From Georgenia faecalis (GTDB lineage: Bacteria > Actinomycetota > Actinomycetes > Actinomycetales > Actinomycetaceae), in the NCBI RefSeq assembly GCF_003710105.1, contig NZ_CP033325.1, positions 744,001 to 808,000 on the forward strand: a DNA stretch of 64,000 bases. The letters are read 5' to 3'. This document shows positions 17,818 to 30,000 of this stretch, one piece after another. Under the pieces are notes generated by a model, which was not told the origin of the DNA, ran no database searches, and was given only the letters and a program-made list of their open reading frames with translations. Each line of letters begins with the position of its first letter. Position 1 is the first letter of the stretch. Made by a program: the position numbers and the translations under genes.

Positions 17818-18965
17818 AGCAGCCGCGCCGTCTCCCGCTTGCGCTCCCGCAGGCCCGGCGCGCGCTCGCGCAGGGTCCCCACGGGGAGCTCGGCGGTCAC
17901 GGGGACGGAGATGTCCCGCACCAGCGGCCACCCCGACCCCGCGGCGATGACCAGCCCGTGCTTGGCGTCGTAGTACTTCGGCAGGACCGAGATCGCCAGG
18001 CCCCGGGCCCCTGCGCTGGCCGCGAGGAGGTGCGGGTGGAAGCGGGTGGAGATCCAGCGCTGGTGCGGCGCGGCGGGGAAGCCGTCGCGCCACAGCTGGT
18101 GGAAGGAGAAGAGCTGGACCTGCGGCCAGCGCGCCGCGAGGTCGGCGTGGATGAACGTGTCGATGCGCGGGATGCACTCGAGGACGGCGATGCGGTCCGG
18201 GGCCACGCCCCACGCCTCGACCTGGCGCTCGACGAAGGTGACGAGTTCCGGCCAGTCCATCGTCCGCAGGTCGTGCTGGACCACCACCCCGACGTCGAAG
18301 CCCGCCGCGCCGACGGGGTCGAGGAGCGGGGGTTCGAGGAAGACGTCGTCGCCGGTGAGGCGCAGCGCCGCGGGGGGCCGGGGTGCCGTGGTGAGGGCGC
18401 GCGCGGTGCCGGCGTCGCGGACGTCGAGGACGGCGAAGCGGCGGGAGGCGTCGGCGACGCGCTGGGCCGTCGAGGGCGACATCGGGAGCAGACCCAGCCC
18501 CGTGGCGCCCACCCGGGCGGGGGTGTACGCCGCGAGCCAGTCGAGGGCGTCGAGGAGGGCGAGGTTCTCGGGCCACATGTCGTTCGCGTACCCGCCGCCG
18601 AGGAGGTGGACGACGTCCGCCCCGCGGAGCCGGTCGATCCCGCTCGTCCACCACGGGGCGATGCCCGGGTCCGCGAGCGCTGCGGTGATGAACTCGGCGA
18701 CGTCGTGCCCCTCCTCCAGCGCCCGGTCGCGCAGGCGGAAGACGGTGTCGGTGACGTGGAGGCGGGGGTGCCGCTCGGCGAGCAGGGCCGCCGCGGGACC
18801 GGGGAACGGTGTGTCGAGCCACACATCAGCGCCGGGCTGCTCACGCTCGAGGTAGCGCAGCCACGCGTCGGCGATGAGCTCGTCGCCGAGATTGGGATTG
18901 CCCGCGACCCCCACGAGATAGACGGTCCGGACCGGTCGCGCCTCGGGCTGCACGGCTCTCCTCAT
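17808..18965 (-). CDS. Polysaccharide pyruvyltransferase family protein
   Basis: A 385-residue member of the CsaB/polysaccharide pyruvyltransferase family, which adds ketal-linked pyruvate from phosphoenolpyruvate to sugars of wall glycans. GNPNLGDELIADAWLR near the N-terminus, LLGGGYANDMWPEN near residue 115 and STRFHPHLLAASAGARG near residue 315 are the family's conserved blocks. ATG at 18965 is used. GTG at 18968 lies just upstream, and GTG at 18953 has the best Shine-Dalgarno (AGGAGAG) and may be the true start. Pyruvylation would put negative charge on the glycan made by this locus. Confidence 0.85.
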   Translation of the reverse strand: MRRAVQPEARPVRTVYLVGVAGNPNLGDELIADAWLRYLEREQPGADVWLDTPFPGPAAALLAERHPRLHVTDTVFRLRDRALEEGHDVAEFITAALADPGIAPWWTSGIDRLRGADVVHLLGGGYANDMWPENLALLDALDWLAAYTPARVGATGLGLLPMSPSTAQRVADASRRFAVLDVRDAGTARALTTAPRPPAALRLTGDDVFLEPPLLDPVGAAGFDVGVVVQHDLRTMDWPELVTFVERQVEAWGVAPDRIAVLECIPRIDTFIHADLAARWPQVQLFSFHQLWRDGFPAAPHQRWISTRFHPHLLAASAGARGLAISVLPKYYDAKHGLVIAAGSGWPLVRDISVPVTAELPVGTLRERAPGLRERKRETARLLYG

Positions 18966-19039
18966 CACGTCGGGGACGTCCGGCAGCGTAACCGCCCCGA
19001 CGGCCGCGTCCGCACGGTGGCCTCGCGTCGACGGGCTAA

Positions 19040-21117
<2,078 letters not shown>

Positions 21118-21121
21118 GCGC

Positions 21122-21859
21122 GTGGACACCGAACCGCGGATCGTCGTGCGCGACGTCGCCAAGCACTTCACCCTGCGTCACACCCGCACCGCCAAGGACT
21201 GGGTGGTGTGGAACCTGCGCGGGCGCCGCGCCCGGCTGAGCGACGACTTCGTCGCCCTGCACGACATCTCCTTCGACGTCGCCGACGGTGAGGCGGTGGC
21301 GCTGCTCGGGCTCAACGGCTCGGGCAAGTCGACCCTGCTCAAGCTCATCTCCGGCGTCATGCGCGCCGATCAGGGCACCATCCGCGTGCGCGGGAAGATC
21401 GCCGGCCTCATCGAGGTGGGCGCCGGCTTCCACCCCGACCTCACCGGCCGGGAGAACGTCTTCCTCAACGGCGCCATCCTCGGGATGAGCGAGGCCCAGA
21501 TCACCGAGAAGTTCGACGAGATCGTCGCCTTCAGCGAGATCGAGGAGTTCATCGACACCGAGGTGAAGTTCTACTCCTCGGGGATGTTCCTCCGGCTCGC
21601 GTTCGCCGTCGCGGTGCACACCGACCCGGACGTCTTCCTCGTCGACGAGATCCTCGCCGTCGGCGACGAGCCGTTCCAGCGCAAGTGCCTGGCGAAGATC
21701 CGCGAGCTGCGCGCCGCCGGCAAGGCGTTGGTCATCGTCAGCCACGACCTCGATATGGTCGCCAAGTTGTGCGACCGTGGCGTCCTTCTCGATCACGGGA
21801 GGATCGTCGTGGACGGACCCATTGACGACGCCGTCGAGACGATGCGGAGGAACGTGTGA
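21122..21859 (+). CDS. wzt: ABC-type polysaccharide exporter, ATPase
   Basis: A 245-residue ABC ATPase partner of the permease just upstream. Walker A is GLNGSGKST at residues 63-71. The signature is [10 protein letters not shown], a form typical of Wzt/TagH-like exporters, followed by Walker [13 protein letters not shown] and an H-loop VIVSHD. It lacks the C-terminal carbohydrate-binding domain of O-antigen Wzt proteins, so it is the short form found with galactan or teichoic acid exporters. GTG start at 21122; the stop overlaps the next GTG by four bases. Confidence 0.92.
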   Translation: MDTEPRIVVRDVAKHFTLRHTRTAKDWVVWNLRGRRARLSDDFVALHDISFDVADGEAVALLGLNGSGKSTLLKLISGVMRADQGTIRVRGKIAGLIEVGAGFHPDLTGRENVFLNGAILGMSEAQITEKFDEIVAFSEIEEFIDTEVKFYSSGMFLRLAFAVAVHTDPDVFLVDEILAVGDEPFQRKCLAKIRELRAAGKALVIVSHDLDMVAKLCDRGVLLDHGRIVVDGPIDDAVETMRRNV

Positions 21860-23523
21860 CGCCCCAGGTGGAAGACATCGTGACCGAGGTGCGCGAGGGC
21901 CTGGGCGGCCGGGAGGTGGCGCTCACGCTGAGCGCCGCCGGCGCGGACGCCGTCCGCGCGGTGGGCGCCGAGTGGCTGCTCGCGGCGGTACGGGCCCTCG
22001 ACCTCGCGCACCCGGGCCACCCGCTCGAGCTGGTGCTGCGGACCAACCGCAGCGAGCCGATGCCCGAGGGCTGGGCCGTCCAGCCGGCGGTCGCCGGCCA
22101 GACCTTCGTCGAGGGCACCGGCGTGGGCCGCCTGTCGGTGCGGGGCGAGGCCGACGTCCCCGCCGTGTGGCGCATGCTGCAGATGCCCCACCCCGACCTC
22201 CTGGTCCGGGACGGGGAGTACACCTTCATCGCGCCGACCGACCCGCTGCGCCGGCGGGTCGGCGCGCTGTACAGCGCGCTGTACCACCGGGCTCCGCTGC
22301 TGCTCGACACGTGGCGGCAGAACCGCAACAGCATCCCGGCGGCCACCCGTTCGCCCATGCACCCCAAGGCCCCCCACCTCGAGCCGGTCGGCGCCGTCAC
22401 CGGGCCGCGCACCGCGGACCTGGGCGGCCGGCCCGCGGCGTGGATCGCCATGCACTGGCTCACCCCCGCCGGCGCCGAGTCGTGGGCGTTCACCTCCGCC
22501 GAGATCGCGCGCGACGCCGGCTACGAGGTGGTCATCACCGTCGACCGCAGCGCCCCGCAGAAGGCGGTGGCCCGGGCCCTGGAGATCACCCCGTACGTCT
22601 ACCTCGCGGCCAACGTCCTCACGGGCGAGGACTGGGACGGCTTCCTGCGCGGGGTCCTCGACCGCCACGACGTCGAGGTCCTCCACATCCACCACTCCGC
22701 CCGCGCGTACGCCTTCCTGCCCGAGCTGCGGCACATCAGCCCCGGGGTGCACGTCGTCGACAGCACGCACGTCGTCGAGCACCGCACCGGCGGGTTCGTG
22801 CGGCAGAGCCTGGAGTACTCCAACCTCGTCGACCACCACCACGTCATCAGCCCCGAGCTGCGCGACCTGTACACGCTCGACGCCGGCGTGAGCCGCGACA
22901 AGGTCTCCTACCGCCCGCTCACCGGCGGGAGCACCCACCCCGGGGCCGCCGCCGGTGCGCGCCCGGCCCGCCGGCCCGGCGACCCCCTGCGGGTGGGCTT
23001 CCTCGGCCGGCTCGCGCCGCAGAAGCGCCCGTTCCTCTTCGTCGAGCTGGCCCGCCGGCTGCACCGCTCCCAGCCCGACGCCTTCACGTTCCTCATGCAG
23101 GGGTCCGGACCCCTCGAGCCGCAGGTGAGCGGGCAGATCGCGCGCAGCGGCCTCAACGGGGTCATCACCCGGCGGGCGTGGGGGCCGGTGGGCGACTTCT
23201 TCGCCGACGTCGACGTCCTCGTCATCACCAGCGACAACGAGGGCCTCACCCTCACGTCCCTCGAGGCCGACGAGCACGGCGTACTCGTGGTGTCGGCCGA
23301 CGTCGGCAGCCAGCGGACCGTCGTCGCGCCCGTCGCGCTGGCGCCCCGCCCGCCGCAGCAGTTCCTGCGCCGCACCATCGAGGTCCTCAAGCACCTGGCC
23401 GCCGACGAGGGCGCCCTCGAGCGCGCCTACGCCGCGCAGCGCTCGCTCCTCGACGAGCTGCGCGCCGCCGAGGGCGCCGCCGACTTCCTCACCACCTACT
23501 ACCGCACCCTCAAGGAGCGTTGA
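21856..23523 (+). CDS. Family 4 glycosyltransferase with extra N-terminal domain
   Basis: A 555-residue glycosyltransferase. Residues 1 to about 190 form an unrecognised domain. The GT-B enzyme proper starts at [15 protein letters not shown], with the donor domain from [17 protein letters not shown] (about residue 376) and the acidic loop [18 protein letters not shown] near residue 455. The histidine-rich [14 protein letters not shown] is unusual. GTG start overlaps wzt, and TGATG joins it to the next gene. It belongs to the glf export operon, so a role in building or capping the exported galactofuranose glycan is likely. Confidence 0.85.
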   Translation: MTPQVEDIVTEVREGLGGREVALTLSAAGADAVRAVGAEWLLAAVRALDLAHPGHPLELVLRTNRSEPMPEGWAVQPAVAGQTFVEGTGVGRLSVRGEADVPAVWRMLQMPHPDLLVRDGEYTFIAPTDPLRRRVGALYSALYHRAPLLLDTWRQNRNSIPAATRSPMHPKAPHLEPVGAVTGPRTADLGGRPAAWIAMHWLTPAGAESWAFTSAEIARDAGYEVVITVDRSAPQKAVARALEITPYVYLAANVLTGEDWDGFLRGVLDRHDVEVLHIHHSARAYAFLPELRHISPGVHVVDSTHVVEHRTGGFVRQSLEYSNLVDHHHVISPELRDLYTLDAGVSRDKVSYRPLTGGSTHPGAAAGARPARRPGDPLRVGFLGRLAPQKRPFLFVELARRLHRSQPDAFTFLMQGSGPLEPQVSGQIARSGLNGVITRRAWGPVGDFFADVDVLVITSDNEGLTLTSLEADEHGVLVVSADVGSQRTVVAPVALAPRPPQQFLRRTIEVLKHLAADEGALERAYAAQRSLLDELRAAEGAADFLTTYYRTLKER

Positions 23524-24419
23524 TGCGCGTCGCCGCAGTCGTAGTCACCTACAACCGGATGGCACTGCTCGAGCAGACCCTGGAGGCGCTCGAGCACCAG
23601 ACGCGTCCCGTCGACCACATCGTCATCATCGACAACGCCTCGACCGACGGCACCGACGACTACCTCGCCGCCCGCACGCCGGGCGTGCCGACGACGGTGC
23701 GGCGGATGAAGGAGAACACCGGCGGCGCCGGCGGCTTCTCCACGGGCACCGAGCTCGCCTACGGCCTGGGCATGGACGCCATCTGGCTCATGGACGACGA
23801 CACCGTGCCCCAGGCCGACGCGCTGGGGCCGCTCGTGCGCGACCTCGAGGACGCCGAGACGCGCCTGGGCGCCATGCCGAGCTTCGCGTGCAGCCTCGTC
23901 CTGTGGAAGGACGGCTCCTTGTGCGAGATGAACACCCCGGAGCCCACCTGGGACTGGGCCCGTCCGCTCACCCAGGGCGCCCCGTACACGCTGATGAAGT
24001 CGTGCTCGTTCGTCTCCTGCCTCGTCACGCGCGAGGCGGTGCACGCCGTCGGGCTGCCCTCGGCGAACTTCTTCATCTGGTACGACGACGCGGAGTACAC
24101 CCAGCGGCTGTCGAAGTTCCGGCCGGGGATCTTCGTCCCCGACTCCAAGGTGAACCACCTGCTGCCGCAGAACCGGGGCGTCAACTTCGGTGACGTCAAC
24201 GAGGGCAACGTGTGGAAGTTCGAGTACGGCGTGCGCAACCAGATCGCCACGGCGATCAAGTTCCGCAGCCCCACCATCGCCGCGTCGCTGGTCGAGAACA
24301 TGATCAAGCAGCTGCGCGGCGCGGGGGTGCCGAAGCCGCTCGTCCTGCGGCTGGTCAAGGCGGCCGCCCGCGGCGTGGTGTTCCGGCCGGAGGTCAAGCG
24401 GGCGCGCACCGTCCGGTGA
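23523..24419 (+). CDS. GlfT1-like galactofuranosyltransferase
   Basis: A 298-residue GT-A glycosyltransferase close in length to mycobacterial GlfT1 (about 304). It contains VVVTYNRMALLEQTLEAL, IDNASTDGTDDYL, the loop NTGGAGGFSTG, WLMDDDTVP (catalytic DDD) and FFIWYDDAEYTQRL. GlfT1 starts galactan by adding the first galactofuranoses to a lipid-linked rhamnosyl-GlcNAc. Clustering with glf and wzm-wzt, as for Rv3782 between its exporter genes, supports the call. The paralogue at 10589 shares all these motifs. Acceptor in this organism is unknown. Confidence 0.85.
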   Translation: MRVAAVVVTYNRMALLEQTLEALEHQTRPVDHIVIIDNASTDGTDDYLAARTPGVPTTVRRMKENTGGAGGFSTGTELAYGLGMDAIWLMDDDTVPQADALGPLVRDLEDAETRLGAMPSFACSLVLWKDGSLCEMNTPEPTWDWARPLTQGAPYTLMKSCSFVSCLVTREAVHAVGLPSANFFIWYDDAEYTQRLSKFRPGIFVPDSKVNHLLPQNRGVNFGDVNEGNVWKFEYGVRNQIATAIKFRSPTIAASLVENMIKQLRGAGVPKPLVLRLVKAAARGVVFRPEVKRARTVR

Positions 24420-24465
24420 GGCGACGCGGGGGAGCCGTGGCCGCGCGGTGGCGAGGAGGACCACG

Positions 24466-25662
24466 ATGCTCCGGATGAGCGGCGTCCCGCGGGACTACCC
24501 GTGGGGCTCGCCGTCCGCGATCCACGACCTCGTCGGCACCGTCCCCGACGGCGCGCCGCTCGCGGAGCTGTGGTTCGGCGGCCACCGCAGCGGGCCGGCG
24601 CCGCTCGCGGCGGGCGGGGACCTCAGCGCGCTCATCGCCGCCGACCCCGTGGGCACCCTGGGCGCCGACGTCCACGCCCGCTTCGGCCCCGCGCTGCCGT
24701 TCCTCCTCAAGCTCATCGCGCCCGAGCGCCCCCTCTCCCTCCAGGTCCACCCCGACCTCGAGCGGGCCCGCACCCGGTTCGCAGCGGAGGACGCCGCCGG
24801 CATCCCCCTGGACGCCCCGGAGCGCAACTACCGGGACCCCAACCACAAGCCCGAGCTCGTCTACGCGCTCACGACGTTCGAGGCGATGTGCGGATTCCGG
24901 GCGCCCCGGCGCGCCGCGGAGCTCCTCTCCGACCTCGACGTGCCCCTCGCCCGCGAGCTGCACGCCACGCTGCGGGCGGACCCGACGGCGGAGGGGATGC
25001 GGGCCGCGTTCACCTCGCTGCTCGACGGCGCCACCCGGCCGGGCGCGGCGGCCGTGGCCGAGGTGGTGCAGGCCTGCCGCCACCGCCTGGCGGACGGGTC
25101 GCCCTCACCCCGGGCGGACCGCACCGTCGTCACGCTGGCCGACGCCTACCCGGGTGACCCCGGCGTCGTGGCCTCGCTCCTGCTCAACCCCGTCACCCTG
25201 CGGCGCGGGGAGGCCCTGTTCATCCCGGCCGGCGGCGTGCACGCCTACCTGTCGGGGATCGGGGTGGAGGTCATGGCCTCCTCGGACAACACCCTGCGCG
25301 CCGGGCTCACGGACAAGCACGTCGACGTCGACGAGGTGCTCGCCTGCGTGGACTGCGTGGCGGCGCCGCCCATCCGGCTGGCGCCGGAGACGTTTCACGG
25401 CGCCACACGCGTGTACTACGCGCCGGTGGACGACTTCGAGCTGTCGGTGACCGTGCTCGGGGAGGGGGACTGCGCCGACGGGCCGCGCCCGCTGCCCGGC
25501 CGGGGACCGCGTGTCCTCGTGTGCCTCGACGGCGCGGTGGAGGTGAGCACGGCCGACGACGTCCTCTCCCTCGGACGGGGCGAGGCGGCGTTCGTGCGCG
25601 CCGACGACGGCCCCCTGCGCGTCGCCGGCGTGGGGACCGTCGTGCAGGCGGACGTGCCCTAG
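24466..25662 (+). CDS. manA: Mannose-6-phosphate isomerase, class I
   Basis: A 398-residue type I phosphomannose isomerase interconverting fructose-6-phosphate and mannose-6-phosphate, feeding GDP-mannose synthesis. Zinc-site blocks are visible: LQVHPD (near residue 92), NHKPELVYAL and FIPAGGVHAYLSGIGVEVMASSDNT. ATG at 24466 has GAGGAGGA (24453-24460) directly upstream and is preferred over GTG at 24448. It follows the GlfT1-like gene by 46 bases and is closed by a perfect hairpin at 25681-25717. In many actinobacteria manA sits downstream of DUF3499-manB; here it has a different place. Confidence 0.95.
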   Translation: MLRMSGVPRDYPWGSPSAIHDLVGTVPDGAPLAELWFGGHRSGPAPLAAGGDLSALIAADPVGTLGADVHARFGPALPFLLKLIAPERPLSLQVHPDLERARTRFAAEDAAGIPLDAPERNYRDPNHKPELVYALTTFEAMCGFRAPRRAAELLSDLDVPLARELHATLRADPTAEGMRAAFTSLLDGATRPGAAAVAEVVQACRHRLADGSPSPRADRTVVTLADAYPGDPGVVASLLLNPVTLRRGEALFIPAGGVHAYLSGIGVEVMASSDNTLRAGLTDKHVDVDEVLACVDCVAAPPIRLAPETFHGATRVYYAPVDDFELSVTVLGEGDCADGPRPLPGRGPRVLVCLDGAVEVSTADDVLSLGRGEAAFVRADDGPLRVAGVGTVVQADVP

Positions 25663-25663
25663 C

Positions 25664-25737
25664 GGGTCAGCACCGGACGGCGGGCTCGCCCGGGTCAGCA
25701 CCGGACGGGCGAGCCCGCCCGGGTCAGCAGCGGACGG
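25664..25737. repeat. Three tandem copies of a 17-base sequence
   Basis: GGGTCAGCACCGGACGG starts at 25664 and 25692, and again at 25721 with one change (CAGCAGCGG). Spacing is 28 and 29 bases. The third copy contains the last codons and stop of the minus-strand TIGR03089 gene, so the other two look like duplicated 3' ends of that gene, each including its TGA. Confidence 0.7.
25681..25717. terminator. Bidirectional hairpin terminator between manA and TIGR03089 gene
   Basis: Perfect 12-base arms CGGGCTCGCCCG (25681-25692) and CGGGCGAGCCCG (25706-25717) enclose a 13-base loop. It lies between two convergent genes and can serve both. No T-tract follows, as is common in GC-rich actinobacteria. 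Confidence 0.75.
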
Positions 25738-26551
25738 TGGCGCGCTCGGTCTCGGCGATGTGGGCGAAGCGCTCGTGCGGGACGTCCTCGCCGAGGAGCA
25801 CGACCGATCCCCCCGCGAGCCAGGTGGCCAGGGCGTGGCCGAGCAGCTGGTCGACGCTGCCCGGGGCGCACAGCACGCGGGCGCCGGCCTCGTCCCGGTG
25901 CGCGGCCGGCAGCTGGTGCACGGCCCACTCCGCGAGGTCGGCGAAGGTCACGGACGGTGCGGCGTCGAGCCCCGCCACGCCGGACAGCGCCTCGGCCGCG
26001 GGGTCGGGCTCGCGCACGGGGCCGAGGACGTCGCCGTACGACATGATCGCGGCCGCGGCGTCCACCGCCCCGGCGGGGACGGCCTCCTCGACGTGGCGGG
26101 CCAGCGCGGGCAGGGCGACGACGAGGACGAGCCCCGCGGTGGGCGCCTGCGCCGGACGGGCGGTGACGACGACGTCGGGCTCGTCCTCGTCGGCGTCCGG
26201 CACGAAGCCCTCGTCGTCCGCAACCTCGTCCTCGTCCTCCATCTCGCCCCACGCCTCGACGTCGTCGTCGTCGGCCTCCTCCTCGGGCGGCAGGACGACC
26301 TCGGCGCCGGCGGCCCAGGCGGCGAGCGCCCAGACGACGGTGCGCCAGTGCGTGGGGAGGTCGAGGACCACGCGCGATCCGGGGCCGACGTCGGCGTCCT
26401 CGACGAGGAGGTTGGTCGCCTTGGTGACCCAGTTGGCGAGGACGCGGCCGGACAGCTCGACCCGCTCGTCGTCGTCTCCGTACCAGGTGAGGCAGGGCTG
26501 GGCGCTGCCCGCGGTGGTCAGGCGGTTGAGGATGGTGGTCGCGACGCTCAT
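25724..26551 (-). CDS. TIGR03089 family protein with acidic insert
   Basis: A 275-residue protein of the actinobacterial TIGR03089 family, which looks like a degenerate N-terminal part of AMP-binding (acyl-adenylate) enzymes. Visible are LTWYGDDDERVELSGRVLAN, PGSRVVLDLPTHWRT and the C-terminal ATWLAGGSVVLLG. Adenylation motifs of active enzymes are missing, so it is probably not a normal ligase. Between about residues 90 and 130 lies an extremely acidic insert (runs of D and E). ATG at 26551 fits the family start; an upstream extension to 26668 would run through the whiB promoter region. Function unknown. Confidence 0.8.
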   Translation of the reverse strand: MSVATTILNRLTTAGSAQPCLTWYGDDDERVELSGRVLANWVTKATNLLVEDADVGPGSRVVLDLPTHWRTVVWALAAWAAGAEVVLPPEEEADDDDVEAWGEMEDEDEVADDEGFVPDADEDEPDVVVTARPAQAPTAGLVLVVALPALARHVEEAVPAGAVDAAAAIMSYGDVLGPVREPDPAAEALSGVAGLDAAPSVTFADLAEWAVHQLPAAHRDEAGARVLCAPGSVDQLLGHALATWLAGGSVVLLGEDVPHERFAHIAETERATVRC

Positions 26552-26625
26552 GCCTCGAGCGTAGTGCGGTCCGGCGGGGGGCAGAGCGGCCCCCGCGACG
26601 TTCGGCTCCATTAGCACCCAGGGAC

Positions 26626-26656
26626 TTGACTCAGCGGGATGACACGCGTGTAATTC
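26626..26656 (+). promoter_or_regulatory. Possible whiB promoter
   Basis: TTGACT (26626-26631) and TAATTC (26651-26656) are separated by 19 bases. The stretch is clearly less GC-rich than its surroundings and lies 42-72 bases upstream of the whiB GTG. A 19-base spacer is long for a sigma-70-type promoter, so confidence is moderate. Confidence 0.45.
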
Positions 26657-26697
26657 ACTCTGAGACAACGCGCGACGCCGACGATGGGGGAACAGCC

Positions 26698-27009
26698 GTG
26701 TGGAACATTCTCGGCGATGGTCCGCTGACCACCGGCGTCGCAGCCGAAGGTCAGGGGCTCTACCGGCTCGATGACCTGCTCGAGGAGACGGTGCTGTCCT
26801 GGCAGGACCGCGCGCTGTGCGCGCAGACCGACCCGGAGGCGTTCTTCCCCGAGAAGGGTGGGTCGACCCGCGAGGCCAAGCGGGTGTGCGCGTCCTGCGA
26901 GGTGCGGTCCGAGTGCCTCGAGTACGCCCTCGCCAACGACGAGCGCTTCGGCATCTGGGGCGGGCTCTCGGAGCGCGAGCGTCGCAAGCTCCGGCGCCGC
27001 GCGGTCTGA
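26698..27009 (+). CDS. whiB: WhiB-family iron-sulfur transcription factor
   Basis: A 103-residue WhiB/WhiB2-type regulator that binds a [4Fe-4S] cluster and works with the principal sigma factor in sporulation or cell-division control. The four cluster cysteines are in ALCAQTDPEAFF and RVCASCEVRSEC. The turn IWGGLSERERR and the basic tail RKLRRRAV follow. The sequence matches the Streptomyces WhiB core nearly residue by residue. GTG at 26698 is used (GGGGGAA just upstream); the longer frame from 26626 would start inside the presumed promoter. The next gene begins eight bases after the stop. Confidence 0.93.
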   Translation: MWNILGDGPLTTGVAAEGQGLYRLDDLLEETVLSWQDRALCAQTDPEAFFPEKGGSTREAKRVCASCEVRSECLEYALANDERFGIWGGLSERERRKLRRRAV

Positions 27010-27017
27010 CGGACTTG

Positions 27018-30000
27018 ATGGCGGCCGCCGCGGGTACGGTCTACCCCCCGACGCTCGCCGTCGTGGTGAGCGCCGGGGTCTCCGCGTACCTCCCCCGGAC
27101 GCTGCGCGGGATCGCTGAGCAGACCCACGCCCCCGCGACCGTGCTCGTCGTCGACACGAGCGCCCCCGGGCACGACGTCGGCACCGGGGTCCCCATGGCC
27201 GACGCCGTCCGCGGGGCCGGCCTCGACGACGTCACGTCGGTGCGGATCATGCGTGCCCCCGGCGCGGCCAGCTTCGGCGCGGCGGTCCGCGCCGCCCTCG
27301 CCGCCCACGCCGAGCACCTTGCGCGGATCGCCGCCCGGCGCGAGGAGCCCGCGCCCAGCTCGGCCCCGTGGCTCTGGCTCCTCCACGACGACTCCGCGCC
27401 GGCGCCCACGGCGCTCGCCGAGCTGCTCCGGGCGGGTGAGTCCGGGCCGTCCATCGCCATCGCCGGCGCCAAGCAGCGGGACTGGGCCCGCCCGGACCGC
27501 CTCCTCGAGGTCGGCGTCCGGGCCACCCGCACGGCACGCCGGGTCCCGGACATCGAGGACGGGGAGATCGACCAGGGCCAGCGCGACGGGCGCGAGGACG
27601 TGCTCGCCGTCGGCACCGCGGGGGCGCTCGTGCGCCGGGAGGTGTGGGACGCCCTCGGCGGACCGGACCCCGCGCTCGGACCGTTCGGTGACGGGCTCGA
27701 CCTGTCCCGCCGGGCGCGCCTCGCCGGTCACCGCGTCGTCGTCGTGCCCACCGCCGTCGTCCACCACGCCCGCGCGGCGTACCTGGGCCTGCGGGCCGGC
27801 GCGGCCGGCGCTGCCGCCGACGTCCCCGACCCGCGTCGGTCCTTCGCCGCGCGCCGCCGCGCCCAGCTCTACTCCTGGCTGGTCTCCGCGCCGGCGCTCC
27901 TCGTCCCGCTCGTCGTCGTCGCGATGCTCGTCCTGGCCCCGCTCCGGGTGCTGTGGCGGGTCGCGACCACCGAGGTCGGCCTCGTCGGTGCCGAGATGCG
28001 CGCGCCCGCCGAGGTGCTCGCCCGGCCCCGGGCCGTCCTGCGGGCGCGCCGCCGCGCGCGCCGGGCCCGGCAGCTCCACGCCCGGCACCTGCGGCCCCTC
28101 CACGCCACCTGGCGCGACGTCGGCCGTGCCAAGCGGGACGCCCGGCGGGCCGAGGCCGCGCTCCGGAGCACCCGCACGGCGCCCAGCGAGCTGGAGATCG
28201 CCGAGCGGGCCGCCCTGACCCGCCGGCGCCGGACCACGCTCGCCGCGGTGAGCGCGCTCCTGCTCGCCGTCACGGGCGTCGCGCTGGCCGCCGTGCTCGC
28301 CGAGGGGCCGCTCACCGGTGGGGCGCTCCTGCCCGCGGACACGGGCCTCGCGGGGCTGTGGGCGGCCGCGACGTCCGGCTGGGTCGCCGCGGGGTCGGGC
28401 CACCCCGGGCCCGCCGACCCCCTCCTCCTCGTCCTCGCCGCGCCCATGGTCGCCCTGGCGCCCTTCGGGGGGAGCGTCAACGTCCTCCTCGCCGGACTCC
28501 TCCTCCTCGCGGTCCCCCTCGCCGGGGTCGGCGCGTGGTTCGCCGCGGGCGCGGCCACCCGCTCGGTCCTGCTGCGGGCCTGGGCGGCGATCGTCTGGGC
28601 GCTCGCGCCGCCGCTGCTCCTCGGGGTGGGCGACGGGCGGCTCGGGCCCGTCGTCGCGCACCTCGCCCTGCCGTGGGCGGCCCTCGCCCTGGCCCGCACG
28701 GTGGGCGTCCACCGCGTCGACACCATCGTCTCCGGCCTCGTCGGGGCGGCACGGGTGTCGGTGCCCGCTCCCGGTCCCGCCGCCCCGTTGGGGCCGGACG
28801 GGCCGGGGCCGCAGGGACCGGCGCCACGCGCCCCGTCCGGCGACGGACGACCGAGCGACGGATGGGGCGAGCCCGCCGCGTCCGACGACGGCGGCATCGC
28901 GCACCCCGTCACGGCGGCCGGGCACCGCGCCGAGGCGGCGACGGCCCGGGCGACGGGCCGGACGGCCGTCGCCCTCGCCGAGCGCGAGGACGCCGGTTAC
29001 GAGCCCTCGGCGGAGACCGCCGTGGAGGCCGAGGATGTCGCGGCCGACGACCTGCTCGACGAGGACCTGCTCGACGAGGACCTGGTGGCCGAGGGCCTGG
29101 CCGACGAGGACCTGGTGGCCGAGCGCCTGGTCGACGAGGACCGGGTAGCCGCGGACCTCAAGCCCGACGACCTGGCGGCCGATGGCCCGGCGTCTGAGGA
29201 CCTGCTGCGTCGCGAGGCGTCGGACGAGCAGTCGGCGGACGACGCGGCGCCCACCGGCCCGGAGACGGCCGGCCCGGAGCCCGCCGCGGGGCACCCCGCA
29301 CCGGCCGGCGTGACCGCGGACGCCGTGGGCGGCCGCGCCACGAACGCCCCGGTGATCGACGCGGTCGCCGCCGTCCCCGAGCGCTCGGGGCAGGGCTCGC
29401 TCGCCGCCGCGGCCGCGGCCGGGCTGGCCCTCGCCGTCGCCGCGGCCGGGTCGCCGGTGCTGCTGCCCGCGGGGATCGTGGCCCTGTGCCTGCTCGCCCT
29501 CGTCGTCCCGCGGCGCCGGCGGCGGCTGGCCCTCGTGGCCCTGCCCCCGCTCGTCCTGCTCGGCCCGCTCCTCACCGTCGCCCTGGAGGACGTCCGCGGC
29601 GGGTCCTGGCGCGTGCTGCTCGCCGAGCCCGGGGCGCCCTACGGCTACGAGGGTGCGCCGACCTGGCTCGCCGCCCTCGGGTGGCCCGGCCAGGCGCCTT
29701 TGCTCCCCGCCCTCCCCGAGCCCTGGGACTCGCTCCTCCCGCTCACCGGAGGTGCGGTCCTCGCCCTGCTCGCCGTCCTTGCCCTCCTGCGCGGCGGGCC
29801 CCGCGCCCGCGTCGTGCGCGCCGGCTGGGCCGTGGCGCTCGTCGGGATCCTCGCCGCGGTGGTGAGCGCGAGGACCGACGTCGCCGTCGGCTCCGGCGCA
29901 GACGGCGTGGCCCAGCTCGTTCGTGGCTGGGGCGGCGCCGGCACCTCGCTCGTGGTCCTCGGGCTGCTCACGGCCACCGTCGGCGCCGGCGACGGCGCGC

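Noticed and set aside
26552-26668. N-terminal extension of the TIGR03089 protein
   Set aside because: Would cover the whiB promoter region; family similarity starts at the ATG 26551.
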